A DNA stretch of 64,000 bases. It comes from Streptomyces sp. NRRL F-5122 (GTDB taxonomy: Bacteria; Actinomycetota; Actinomycetes; Streptomycetales; Streptomycetaceae). Below, piece after piece: positions 33,577 through 41,837 of the stretch. The stretch's first letter is position 1, and every line of letters starts with the position of its first letter. The stretch lies in NCBI RefSeq assembly GCF_001507435.1, contig NZ_LMWH01000241.1, forward strand, positions 71,980-135,979, in the 5' to 3' direction. The notes under the pieces are model-generated. The model searched no databases. It was not told the DNA's origin and saw only the letters and a list, made by a program, of their open reading frames with translations. A program made the position numbers and the translations under genes.

Positions 33577-33700
33577 TTTGTTTCTCCTTCGGAGACGGTG
33601 TCAGGAATACGCTCTGTGCGCTTTCCGTGTCGCCGTGATGATCAGCCGCCGGAAAAATCATTCTGGCAACCACACCTGCAACTGATACTGACAGTAGCAC
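33577..33700 (-). ncRNA. Conserved 5' leader of csp, copy 2
   Basis: Shares CAGTTGCAG, GTTGCCAGA, GATTTTTCCGG and TGATCATCACGGCGAC with the copy-1 leader. Promoter-like TACTGT lies at its upstream end. Candidate thermosensing or translation-control element. Confidence 0.5.
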
Positions 33701-34129
33701 GTCGTGAGCGACCCCACGCGGTGAACAATTCCTGGCCGTCTCCCACCTCAGGAATATTTCTCGTGCGCCGGGTCGATTTCTCACTTCGCGACCACAGGAA
33801 TTGCTCTCCCGGGCCGCGCTGTTGCCGTCGAGTCTGTCCGGTCGCAGCGCCGTGACCTCCTTCGACGGCTTGGGCGCGGCTGCCGTCGCCATCAGCTGAC
33901 GACATGCCGACGAACGCGCCGAGACCCCAGCAGCGAGAGAACGGCCACACGGCGATTCCGGCGGGGCGACCGCGGCGGTCTTGCGGCCCGCGGGCCGATC
34001 GAGCTCCGCACTTGGACGCGAGCGTCCTGGTACTGAAGTCCCATCCGCCGAACCCTTGCGGAACTACGGAGGCCGCCACCACGCTGTCCGGGTCCCCGGG
34101 TCCCCGGGTCCCCGACTGCATAGCCGAAC
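33701..34129. other. Unassigned stretch upstream of csp copy 2
   Basis: About 430 nt without a supported gene. It contains a short triple repeat of CGGGTCCC (around 34085-34115), at which the hydrolase remnant frame degenerates. Confidence 0.4.
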
Positions 34130-34490
34130 CGCTCCTGAGTGTGCGCCAGGATCCATTGCCGCATCTTCGGGTCGTCCATGAGGGCGTCGGCGAGCAGTTT
34201 GAAGTTGGTATCTCCCAGCAGGCGGATCAACTCCGGGAACTGCAAGGAAGGGGCGTCCCCGTAGTAGCAGTTGAGGAGGACGAGTCTGTCGACCGACTCG
34301 GCGTGGTCCAGGGTGAAGTTGGCCGCGACGGCACCCGAAGCGTCGTGGCCGACCAGAATACAGCGATCGATTCCCAACTCAGCCAGTACCGCGCCGAGTT
34401 CGGCCTCGCGCTGTCCGGGATGATGCGGTCATAGATCCGTGAATCGTCCGGAAAACCATGCATGGCGACTATTGGTAAGCCAGTGCCTCC
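34130..34490 (-). pseudogene. Alpha/beta hydrolase remnant, frameshifted
   Basis: One minus frame reads LPIVAMHGFPDDSRIYDRII; another continues REAELGAVLAELGIDRCILV and GHDASGAVAANFTL. Both belong to an alpha/beta hydrolase (oxyanion HGFPDD and nucleophile-elbow region GHDASG). The shift lies near 34395 and the segment between them is too short, so sequence has been lost. The C-terminus is also missing after AHTQERFGYAVGD. Confidence 0.7.
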
Positions 34491-34673
34491 ATGCCTCGGA
34501 CGTGCAGACGTCCGTAGGGTGTTTCGACCAATCTGCTCACATACTCGTAGTCAGGTGGGGACATATCGCCATCTCCAGCTTTGAGTGCCGTCTCCAGCTA
34601 CCGGCATTTTGGGTACTTGCCGTCGATCCGCTGTTCCCAACAACTCGTCCTCCGCGCCCTGTAGGGCACAGAC

Positions 34674-34937
34674 TTATTCGTGGTCGGAGAGGGCGATGTG
34701 GTCGTCCCAGTCTCCAGCGGTGCCGGTTGTGATGGCGTAGTAGAGGCGGCCGTTGGTCCTGTCGTAGAGCACCGGACCGATCGGGGTGCCGGCCGCCCGC
34801 AGGTAGGCCAGAGCCAGAAGGCCGATCCCGGCAGAGGTTCGCACGAAGTCCCGGCCGTCGCCGACCTTCAGCAGACGCAGTCCGGGCACGTCTTCGACCA
34901 ACGGTGCGCATCGAAGCGCGTCACGAACGGACGTCAT
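34674..34937 (-). CDS. Small hypothetical protein coupled to the recombinase-like gene
   Basis: 87 aa from ATG 34937, with GGGGGGA 5 nt upstream and an ATGA overlap with the preceding gene. It reads LVEDVPGLRLLKVGDGRDFV, GIGLLALAYLRAAGTPIG and ends LYYAITTGTAGDWDDHIALS. No family recognised. Translation coupled to the truncated recombinase-like frame. Confidence 0.65.
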   Translation of the reverse strand: MTSVRDALRCAPLVEDVPGLRLLKVGDGRDFVRTSAGIGLLALAYLRAAGTPIGPVLYDRTNGRLYYAITTGTAGDWDDHIALSDHE

Positions 34938-35332
34938 GTGTCCCCCCGCGGCTGAAGGCCGGCGCTCGTGCCGGGGGACGGCTCGGAATCCCTCGTCGGT
35001 TTGAAAGAACGGACTACGAGCAGGCGGGTGCTTGTTGCTGTTATCTGCCGCCTTCGCTCGGCACCGATGCCCTTGGGACCCAGGTGGCTGAGGGCAGGTA
35101 CCAGCGCGCCGTAGGTGTCGGGCAGTTGGAGAGCGTCGACCAGCCCGACGAAGGCTGCTGAGCGGATGGCCACCGTGGCGTCGCGGTCGGTGAAGACGCC
35201 GCCGAGGGTCAGTTCGTGCCGGCGGCAGTATTCGGTGAGGCAGTCGACGAGTGCCGCGTGACGGGCGAGGCCACCGGTGATGTGCCGCAGGTAGCCGAAG
35301 GCGGCACGCCGCCCCCAAATTGGACTAGACAA
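34934..35332 (-). pseudogene. Resolvase-like protein, 5'-truncated at the tRNA junction
   Basis: The frame AFGYLRHITGGLARHAALVD, LTEYCRRHELTLGGVFTD, GLVDALQLPDTYGALVPALS resembles the N-terminal domain of serine recombinase-like regulators common in Streptomyces. The catalytic serine (GYLRVS in active enzymes) is absent. The frame runs directly into the tRNA-Gly terminator T-run at 35331-35336; the only start is a TTG at 35332 created there. The original start has apparently been lost at the junction. It ends ATGA-coupled to the 87-aa gene. Confidence 0.5.
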
Positions 35333-35361
35333 AAAACAGACCCCAGGCCACTGACCTGGGG
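35331..35361 (-). terminator. Intrinsic terminator of tRNA-Gly
   Basis: CCCCAGG and CCTGGGG (35341-35361) form the stem; six consecutive U follow on the minus strand (35331-35336). A duplicate of the hairpin accompanies the tRNA fragment at 28619-28640. Confidence 0.85.
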
Positions 35362-35369
35362 TTTCTCTC

Positions 35370-35443
35370 TGGAGCGGGTGACGAGAATCGAACTCGCGCT
35401 CTCAGCTTGGGAAGCTGATGTTCTACCATTAAACTACACCCGC
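35370..35443 (-). tRNA. tRNA-Gly (CCC anticodon)
   Basis: The minus strand folds as a complete tRNA: acceptor stem GCGGGTG/CACCCGC, D arm with AATGGTAGA, anticodon stem TCAGC/GCTGA with loop TTCCCAA (anticodon CCC), T arm with TTCGATT, discriminator T and encoded CCA (35372-35370). Its 3' half is duplicated at 28651-28693. Confidence 0.95.
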
Positions 35444-35714
35444 GTAAGACACCCGTTGATCCGGTGTCGTTATGCCCGCTCACTGTACCTCATCTCGGAC
35501 CCCCGGTGCTCAGACCGTGGGGTCCGACGTCGTTCCGGGGTGTGGATGCGGCTGCGGCGGGCCGGAGTTGGGGCGTACGGTGGGGGTGGTGGAGAGGGGC
35601 CGTGTGCGGCCGGAGTGCCGCCTGGAGGGCCGTCCCTTTCATCCCGTAATGTGCTTTCGTCGTCCGTCACGGCAGTGAGACGAAGACTCTTGGGGAAGGG
35701 ACTCAGAGGACTTG

Positions 35715-35873
35715 ATGGAGCGCACCGTCGTCCGTTGTGCCGAGGGGCACGTGTTCAGCACCGCTTCGTTCCCGATGCAGCAGGCCGAGCGCCTCGGCCC
35801 CGGCCGGCTCGTCCGGTGTCCACGCTGCGCCCGGCTGCGCAGTGTGGTGCCGGTGGCCCTGGAAAAGCGGTAG
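35715..35873 (+). CDS. Small zinc-ribbon-like protein (52 aa)
   Basis: ATG 35715 (AGAGGA upstream) to TAG 35873. It reads [20 protein letters not shown] and later [15 protein letters not shown]. Cys8, His12 and the CPRC pair form a likely zinc site. Comparable small proteins precede dcd in other streptomycetes as far as recalled. It is 73 nt before dcd, so co-expression is possible. Confidence 0.7.
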   Translation: MERTVVRCAEGHVFSTASFPMQQAERLGPGRLVRCPRCARLRSVVPVALEKR

Positions 35874-35946
35874 GGACCACAGCGGTACAGGCGCGCGGGG
35901 AGGCCACGATTGTGGCGGCCCCGCGCGCCTTGCGTATTCTCGGGAC

Positions 35947-36522
35947 GTGCTTCTCTCAGACAGGGACATCCGGACCGAGATCGACAAGGGCCGGGTCGTG
36001 ATCGACCCGTTCGACCCGACCATGGTGCAGCCCTCGAGCATCGATGTGCGGCTCGACCGCTACTTCCGGGTGTTCGAGAACCACAAGTACCCCCATATCG
36101 ACCCCTCAGTGGAGCAGGTCGACCTGACCCGGCTCGTCGAGCCCGAGGGCGACGAGCCGTTCATCCTCCACCCCGGCGAGTTCGTCCTCGCCAGTACGTA
36201 CGAGGTCATCACCCTGCCCGACGACCTCGCCTCGCGGCTCGAGGGCAAGAGCTCGCTCGGGCGGCTCGGGCTCGTCACCCACTCCACCGCCGGGTTCATC
36301 GACCCGGGCTTCTCCGGGCATGTGACGCTCGAGCTGTCCAACCTCGCCACTCTCCCGATCAAGCTCTGGCCGGGCATGAAGATCGGGCAGCTGTGCATGT
36401 TCCGGCTGAGCTCGCCGGCCGAGTTCCCCTACGGCAGCGAGCGGTACGGCTCGCGCTACCAGGGGCAGCGCGGGCCCACGGCCTCCCGCTCCTTCGTCAA
36501 CTTCCACCGGACCCAGGTGTGA
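35947..36522 (+). CDS. dcd: dCTP deaminase
   Basis: 191 aa, exactly the usual Dcd length. It begins [20 protein letters not shown] and contains the signature [20 protein letters not shown] with catalytic Glu in LEGKSSLGR region and nucleotide-site [15 protein letters not shown]. It deaminates dCTP to dUTP, feeding dTMP synthesis. The start is GTG 35947. No Shine-Dalgarno is seen, and a TATTCT hexamer lies 6 nt upstream, which suits a leaderless mRNA. The phosphoribosyltransferase gene starts 7 nt after its stop. Confidence 0.96.
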   Translation: MLLSDRDIRTEIDKGRVVIDPFDPTMVQPSSIDVRLDRYFRVFENHKYPHIDPSVEQVDLTRLVEPEGDEPFILHPGEFVLASTYEVITLPDDLASRLEGKSSLGRLGLVTHSTAGFIDPGFSGHVTLELSNLATLPIKLWPGMKIGQLCMFRLSSPAEFPYGSERYGSRYQGQRGPTASRSFVNFHRTQV

Positions 36523-36529
36523 GCGGGAG

Positions 36530-37039
36530 ATGACCGACGTACGGGAGAACCTGACCTACGACGACTTCGGGCACGCCGTCCGCGAACTCGCGCAGACGAT
36601 CGCCGACGACGGCTACCGTCCCGACATCGTGCTGAGCATCGCGCGGGGCGGCGTCTTCGTGGCCGGCGGCCTCGCGTACGCCCTGGACTGCAAGAACATC
36701 CACCTGGTCAACGTGGAGTTCTACACCGGCGTGGGCACGACGCTCGAGATGCCGGTGATGCTCGCCCCCGTCCCGAACGCGATCGACTTCACCGACAAGA
36801 AGGTCCTGATCGCCGACGACGTGGCCGACACCGGCAGGACGCTGAAGCTGGTGTACGACTTCTGCCGCGAGGCCGTGGCCGAGGTCCGCACGGCGGTGAT
36901 CTATGAGAAGTCCCACTCGCTCGTGAAGTGCGAGTACGTGTGGAAGCGCACGGACGCCTGGATCAACTTTCCGTGGAGCGTCTTGCCACCCGTAAGCAAG
37001 TCGGGGGAGCCGGTGACCCCGTCGAAGGAAGCGCTCTGA
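36530..37039 (+). CDS. Phosphoribosyltransferase
   Basis: 169 aa. The PRPP-binding motif VLIADDVADTGRTLKLV is at about residues 87-103, and the N-terminal PDIVLSIARGGVFVAGGLAY is typical of hypoxanthine/xanthine-type PRTases. It transfers a phosphoribosyl group to a purine base, or acts on a nucleobase not predictable here. GGGAG lies a few nt before ATG 36530. In operon with dcd, consistent with nucleotide metabolism. A hairpin terminator follows. Confidence 0.93.
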   Translation: MTDVRENLTYDDFGHAVRELAQTIADDGYRPDIVLSIARGGVFVAGGLAYALDCKNIHLVNVEFYTGVGTTLEMPVMLAPVPNAIDFTDKKVLIADDVADTGRTLKLVYDFCREAVAEVRTAVIYEKSHSLVKCEYVWKRTDAWINFPWSVLPPVSKSGEPVTPSKEAL

Positions 37040-37086
37040 CCCGCCGGGCGGGCGTCGCCTCGTAGGCCGTGGCCGTCGTGTCGGCG

Positions 37087-37123
37087 CCCCCCTCGTTGCA
37101 GGTCGCTGTCTGAACGAGGGGGG
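37087..37123. terminator. Terminator after the dcd operon
   Basis: CCCCCCTCGTT (37087-37097) and AACGAGGGGGG (37113-37123) pair perfectly around a 15-nt loop, between convergent genes. Confidence 0.75.
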
Positions 37124-37177
37124 TGCGCACCGGGGTGGCAGGGTCCGTCATCGGGACGTACTGCCCGGTCGTGGCGC

Positions 37178-37966
37178 TCAGTCGCGGTGGACCCTGACGC
37201 CGTCGGCCTCGAAGTCGTAGACGTTCTGGTTGATCCGCAGACCGTCGACGGCGCCGACCCACATGCTGTCTCGGCCGTAGCCCACGGCGACGGTGAGGAT
37301 GACGGGTGCGGCGCCCCCGTCGTTCAGACGGGTCTTCACCTCGGTGAAGGAGCACGGCGAGAGCGAGGTGCAGCCCGTGGCCGCGCCCTCGGCGCCGGTC
37401 AGGTACCAGGTGCCGCTGTTGGTGGCGTTGAGGTAACCGCTCCACCGGTCGGTCGCCGGGGCCGCCGGCGGCAACCAGACCAGCGAGGTGTAGTTGTCGG
37501 TGACCGGTACGGTGCTCAGGTTCGCATCGATCTCGAACCTGATGTTCGGCATGTTCCTGAGGCCGCCGTACGTCACGTTCTCGCTGGACTGGAACACATG
37601 GAACCCGAGCCGGTTGAGACCCAGCACGGGATCGCCGTGGAAGTCGACCTCGTTGCCGAAGTCGACCTTCTCCCGGGCGTCGCCCGCCGCGACGGAGCTG
37701 TCCGCCACCTGGATCCCGAGGCTTCCCTGTCCGTAGGGCGGCCTGGCGGCCGGCCCCTGTACGTCGTACTTGCCGAACGGACCGTCCCTCAGGGCCGCCA
37801 CGGGAGATCCGACCGTGCTGCGGGTGATCACACCCCAGTGCTCCGAGCGCCCAGGGGCCGGGTCCGCGGCGGCGGAGGCCGGTGCCAGGGCCGTGGCGGC
37901 CGCGATCGTGGCCAGGGCGGTGACGACCAGCGCCCTTGTTTTGGACATGCCAAAGCGAGTGTTCAC
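37178..37966 (-). CDS. Secreted protein of unknown function
   Basis: 262 aa from GTG 37966 (GGAG 5 nt upstream); GTG 37972 and ATG 37948 are alternatives. Signal peptide SKTRALVVTALATIAAATALAPASAAA is followed by a beta-rich domain: SEHWGVITRSTVGSPVAAL, GSLGIQVADSSVAAG, TWYLTGAEGAATGCTSLSPC. Two Cys probably form a disulfide. No family named; similar secreted proteins occur in actinobacteria. It stands alone, behind an A/T-richer upstream region. Confidence 0.75.
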   Translation of the reverse strand: MNTRFGMSKTRALVVTALATIAAATALAPASAAADPAPGRSEHWGVITRSTVGSPVAALRDGPFGKYDVQGPAARPPYGQGSLGIQVADSSVAAGDAREKVDFGNEVDFHGDPVLGLNRLGFHVFQSSENVTYGGLRNMPNIRFEIDANLSTVPVTDNYTSLVWLPPAAPATDRWSGYLNATNSGTWYLTGAEGAATGCTSLSPCSFTEVKTRLNDGGAAPVILTVAVGYGRDSMWVGAVDGLRINQNVYDFEADGVRVHRD

Positions 37967-38265
37967 ACTCACTCCTTCGAGATAGGTGAAGGCCAGGTGC
38001 GCGCCGGTAGCCGCCCGACGCGACGCTGGTCACCGTATATAACTATCAGTGACCATACGTTCGCGACATACTGCGCATCTGTGGGAATCCGCGCCGCCAA
38101 ACCAAGGGGCCCGGATGTGAACGTCACTCTGTGTGATGAGGCGCCTGACGTCGCGGAACGCGCCGCAAGTTCATCGGGCGCCTGGTTCCGCCGCCCCGTG
38201 GCCGCGGGGGCGCTCGGGAGACATGCTCCCGCGCGGCGCCCCAGGGCACCTCGGCGCCCGCGCGA
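37967..38265. other. Upstream region of the secreted-protein gene
   Basis: About 300 nt; an A/T-rich patch (TATATAACTATCAGTG, around 38036-38051) is a likely promoter area. No gene seen. Confidence 0.4.
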
Positions 38266-39156
38266 CTAGAACGTGCCCAGCTTGATGATCGACAGGATCG
38301 CGATCAGCTGGATCGCCGACGCGCCCAGAGCCTTCGGCCACGGCAGGTCGTGGGACTTCGACACCATGAGCGTCAGCAGCGCGCCCGCCGCGACCCAGGT
38401 GGCCCAGCCGAGGATCTGGACGAAGGATTCGTCACCGCCGAGGAACATCGCGACGACCAGGCGCGGTGCGTCCGTGATGGACATGATCAGCATGGAGAGG
38501 CCGACCGTCGGCTGCCAGGCGCCGTCGCCGCCGAGCTGGCGGGCGAGGGTGTGGGTGACCACGCTCAGCACGAAGGAGCTGACCACCATGGCCACGGCGG
38601 TCGTCAGCACGATCGGGATCGCGTTGTCCAGCGTGGCGGTGATGGCGTCCTCGCGCGCGCCGTCGAAGCCGAAGACCGCGAGCAGGCCGTAGAGGAAGGT
38701 CACGATCAGGGCCGGGCCCCACATCGTGTAGTCCCGCATCTGCAGGAAGGTCCGGGTCGGGGAGAACACGATGCCCCGCAGCAGGTCCTTCCAGTGCAGG
38801 CGGGGACCGACCGGCGGAGCCGAGGCCTGGCCCGCGCGGTACGTCTCGCCCGCGCTGTAGGGGTCCTCGCCGACCGAGAACGCCTGCGTATGGCCCGGAT
38901 TGTTCGCCGCGTACGGGTCGGGTGCGTGGAAGCGGCCCTGGCCGTCGTCGCCGAAGTACTCCGGCTCACCCTGGCCCTGGGCCCCCCGCCACTGCTGCCG
39001 GCCGCCGTGGGGCTGCGGGCCCCCGTGCCGCTGCTGCGGCGCGGAGGGGTAGCCGTACGTCGGGCCCTGCGGCACCTGCTGTCCGTACGGGGGTTGCTGC
39101 GGTCGCGCGTGAGGAGCGCGGTCCGCCCGGTCGCGTCCGATCCTGAATCCAGCCAC
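38266..39156 (-). CDS. Yip1-domain integral membrane protein
   Basis: 296 aa from GTG 39156. A disordered N-terminal 110 residues rich in Pro, Gln, Gly and Tyr precede a Yip1 domain: HWKDLLRGIVFSPTRTFLQM, then five hydrophobic helices (PALIVTFLYGLLAVFGF, IPIVLTTAVAMVVSSFVLSV, QILGWATWVAAGALLTLMV, SAIQLIAILSIIKLG among them). Bacterial Yip1 proteins have unknown roles in the cytoplasmic membrane. Start uncertain; ribosome site weak. Confidence 0.85.
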   Translation of the reverse strand: MAGFRIGRDRADRAPHARPQQPPYGQQVPQGPTYGYPSAPQQRHGGPQPHGGRQQWRGAQGQGEPEYFGDDGQGRFHAPDPYAANNPGHTQAFSVGEDPYSAGETYRAGQASAPPVGPRLHWKDLLRGIVFSPTRTFLQMRDYTMWGPALIVTFLYGLLAVFGFDGAREDAITATLDNAIPIVLTTAVAMVVSSFVLSVVTHTLARQLGGDGAWQPTVGLSMLIMSITDAPRLVVAMFLGGDESFVQILGWATWVAAGALLTLMVSKSHDLPWPKALGASAIQLIAILSIIKLGTF

Positions 39157-39801
39157 GTCTTCGAACGTACCCGGTACCGGAGGGCGGCGTGCCGGGCCCA
39201 GGGGGAAGGGGAGGGCATTGGGGCCGAGCTGTGACATCCCGTAAGGGCCCGGGGGACGGGAATCAGGGACATATCGGTGACCGTGTCGTTTGCATGCGCA
39301 TCCTGTGTGTGCCTCCCGGCCCGAAGGGTGGGACACCCGGCCCGCGCAGGGACTCCGCCGCAGCTCCGAGGCGGCCGAACGAGTGCCACCGCTCCGCCGT
39401 CTGTGGCGTACCGGAGCGCGTCTGTTTCTGTTCGAAACGAGTGATGGCGTTGGATTTTCCTGCCTGATCCCTCTTGATGCCGACTCCGTTCGCCGGTCCG
39501 TGGTGCGCGGACGGCTCGACGCGAACGAGCGCGGCACGGCGCATCGGGGTACGGACGGCGGACGCGACTGCGGAGAGGTGATAGCGACGGTGGAACAGCC
39601 CACGCGCCCCACGAAACGCCCTTCGCACGGTCCGGCACGGTCCGGCCGGCACCGACGTGGCCGCCGGCCGGACGCCTGCCGCCCCTGTCCGCCGCCTTCG
39701 TCGCCCGTCGTGCGGCCAGCTGTCGAACGTATGCGCGATATCCATGGCCGCGAGTCCTTCCGGGAGCTCCGCCCCCGCTGCCGGTGGGAGTTGAGGGCCG
39801 C
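39157..39801. other. Long non-coding region upstream of the glycan locus
   Basis: About 645 nt between the divergent Yip1 and DUF4012 genes. Frames here do not resemble proteins. A long 5' leader or regulatory region of the exopolysaccharide locus is possible; no defined riboswitch was recognised. Confidence 0.45.
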
Positions 39802-41661
39802 ATGACACGGACCGTCCAGACCCTCCCCGACACGGCCGCCCCGCCCACCCCCGAACCCCAGGCCCGGCGGAACCGCCGGCGTGTCCGGCTGCTGCTGTGG
39901 GCGCTCGTGGTCGTTCTCCTCGCGGGCCTCGGGTGGATCCTCGTCACCGGCCTGCTGGCGCGTGCCGAGCTCGTCGGCAGCCGGAACGATCTGAGCAGCC
40001 TGCGCACGGGGATGACGACGCCCTCGGACCCGGCCGCCAGTGCGGGGCACGGCACGGACCGCGGTGAACTCGCCCTGCAGGCCGCCCGTTCCGCGGCGGA
40101 ACACGCCGAACGCGCCCACCGGCTCACCGCCGGTCCGGCCTGGTACGTGGCGGCGCATCTGCCGTTCGTCGGCGGTCCCTTCGAGACCGTGCGCGGCGCG
40201 GCCGAGGTGCTCGACCGCCTGGGCGGACGGGTACTGCCCGCCGCATTGCGCACCGTTGACCGCGTCACCGCGGACGCGGGCGGCAGCCATATCAACCTCG
40301 CCGAACTGCGCAGAGCCGTACCGGATCTCGAGGAGGCCTCGCAGCAGGCGGCCTTGGCCCGAGTGGAGGCGGACAGGCTGCCGCGGCGGACCTGGCTGCA
40401 TTCCGTCGACCATGCCCGCGGTCAACTCCTCGCCGGGCTCAAGCGGGTGGCGCCCGTGATGGAGAACGCCGCCGTGGGCGCCCGCCTGTTGCCGCCGATG
40501 CTGGGGGAGGGCGGTCCGCGCCGTTACCTCCTGGTGTTCCAGAACCCCGCCGAGGCGCGCGGGACGGGGGGTATGCCCGGCGCCTACGCCGTGCTGACCG
40601 CCGACAAGGGCCGACTGGCACTGCCGCAGTTCGGGCGGGACACCGACATGGCGACCGCCCGGCCCACGATCGACATGGGGGCCGAGTTCGCCGCCATGTA
40701 CGCGCAGTACGACTCGGTGAAGACCTGGCCGAATTCCAATATGAGCCCGCACTTCCCCTACGCCGCGCGCATCTGGTCCGCCGCGTGGCACGCCAAGAGC
40801 CGGCAGCGCGTGGACGGCGTGCTCTCACTGGATCCGGGCGCGCTGTCCGCACTGCTGGCCGCGGTCGGGCCGGCGCGGTTGGCCGACGGCACGTCCGTCA
40901 CCGCGGCCAACGTGGTGGACCTCACCGAGCGCACCAATTACGCGATGTATCCGGACCCGGTCAGGCGCAAGGCCTTTCTGCTCGACGTGGCGCGCGCGGC
41001 CGCCGGACGGCTGCTGACCGCCGCCGGGGACGCCCAACGGCGGCCCGCCCTGCTCCGGGGCCTGTACGAGGTGCTGCACAGCGGGCAGATGACCGTGTGG
41101 AGCGCGCACGCGGACGAGCAGCAGGAGCTGAACGCGCGCCCCGTCGGAGGCTCCGTGCCGCAGGGGCCGGGGGCCTATGCCGGCCTTGTGATCAACAACG
41201 CCGCCGGCACGAAGCTGGACTACTACCTCGATCGCTCGCTGGAATGGTCGCCCGGGCGCTGCACCGCCGACGGCCGCGAGGTGACCGTCAAGGCGGTCCT
41301 CACCAACCGCGCGCCCGTCACCGGGCTCCCCCTCTATGTCACCGACCGGCTGGACAAGCCCGCTCATGGGGCCCGCCGGGGCGACAACCGGCTGCTCGTC
41401 TCGTACTTCGCGACCGCCGGGGCGGGGCTGGTGGAGGCGCGCCTCGACGGGAAGGCCGCCCTCTCGGCGCAGGGGACGGAACGAGGACATCCGGTGTACA
41501 CGTTCGATGTCGAGGTGCCCCGGGGGACGAGCCGCACCCTGACGCTGCATCTGCTGGAGCCGCCGTCCGACCGTGCGCCCACCGTGCTGCGGCAACAGCT
41601 GACCCGCCCCCTGCATGTGACGGTACGTCAGGGTCCGCGGTGTGCGGCAGCCGGATCGTAG
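39802..41661 (+). CDS. DUF4012-domain membrane-anchored protein
   Basis: 619 aa from ATG 39802. One N-terminal helix (LLLWALVVVLLAGLGWILVTGL) places the rest outside. The DUF4012 core contains GPRRYLLVFQNPAEARGTGG and TDMATARPTIDMGAEFAAMY. DUF4012 proteins are found in exopolysaccharide loci and share distant similarity to LytR-CpsA-Psr-type proteins; a role in polymer attachment or export is inferred. First gene of the locus, about 180 nt before asnB-type gene. Confidence 0.85.
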   Translation: MTRTVQTLPDTAAPPTPEPQARRNRRRVRLLLWALVVVLLAGLGWILVTGLLARAELVGSRNDLSSLRTGMTTPSDPAASAGHGTDRGELALQAARSAAEHAERAHRLTAGPAWYVAAHLPFVGGPFETVRGAAEVLDRLGGRVLPAALRTVDRVTADAGGSHINLAELRRAVPDLEEASQQAALARVEADRLPRRTWLHSVDHARGQLLAGLKRVAPVMENAAVGARLLPPMLGEGGPRRYLLVFQNPAEARGTGGMPGAYAVLTADKGRLALPQFGRDTDMATARPTIDMGAEFAAMYAQYDSVKTWPNSNMSPHFPYAARIWSAAWHAKSRQRVDGVLSLDPGALSALLAAVGPARLADGTSVTAANVVDLTERTNYAMYPDPVRRKAFLLDVARAAAGRLLTAAGDAQRRPALLRGLYEVLHSGQMTVWSAHADEQQELNARPVGGSVPQGPGAYAGLVINNAAGTKLDYYLDRSLEWSPGRCTADGREVTVKAVLTNRAPVTGLPLYVTDRLDKPAHGARRGDNRLLVSYFATAGAGLVEARLDGKAALSAQGTERGHPVYTFDVEVPRGTSRTLTLHLLEPPSDRAPTVLRQQLTRPLHVTVRQGPRCAAAGS

Positions 41662-41837
41662 TGCCCCGTGCATCGGCGTGCGGTGCGGCGAGGAGCCGTT
41701 CCGGTGCTGTCCGGGCCGTCACCCGATGGCACCACCCCTTTGCGGGTTGACTGTTTTGTGCTGAATGCGCCGGTATGGTGCCAGCCTGGATCTCTTCGGT
41801 AGTTGTTCCATTTCTTGCACCACATGAGGGAGGGCCG

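Noticed and set aside
34934..35332. Active integrase or resolvase of the island
   Set aside because: Only part of a resolvase-like domain is present, the catalytic Ser is missing and the 5' end is cut by the tRNA junction.
39157..39801. Riboswitch in the long leader of the glycan locus
   Set aside because: No conserved riboswitch core was recognised by eye; a covariance-model scan would be needed.
41747..41780. Promoter for the AsnB-type gene (TTGACT plus a TATGGT-like -10)
   Set aside because: Spacing is 21 nt for the better -10, or the -10 is poor at 18 nt. Not strong enough to list.
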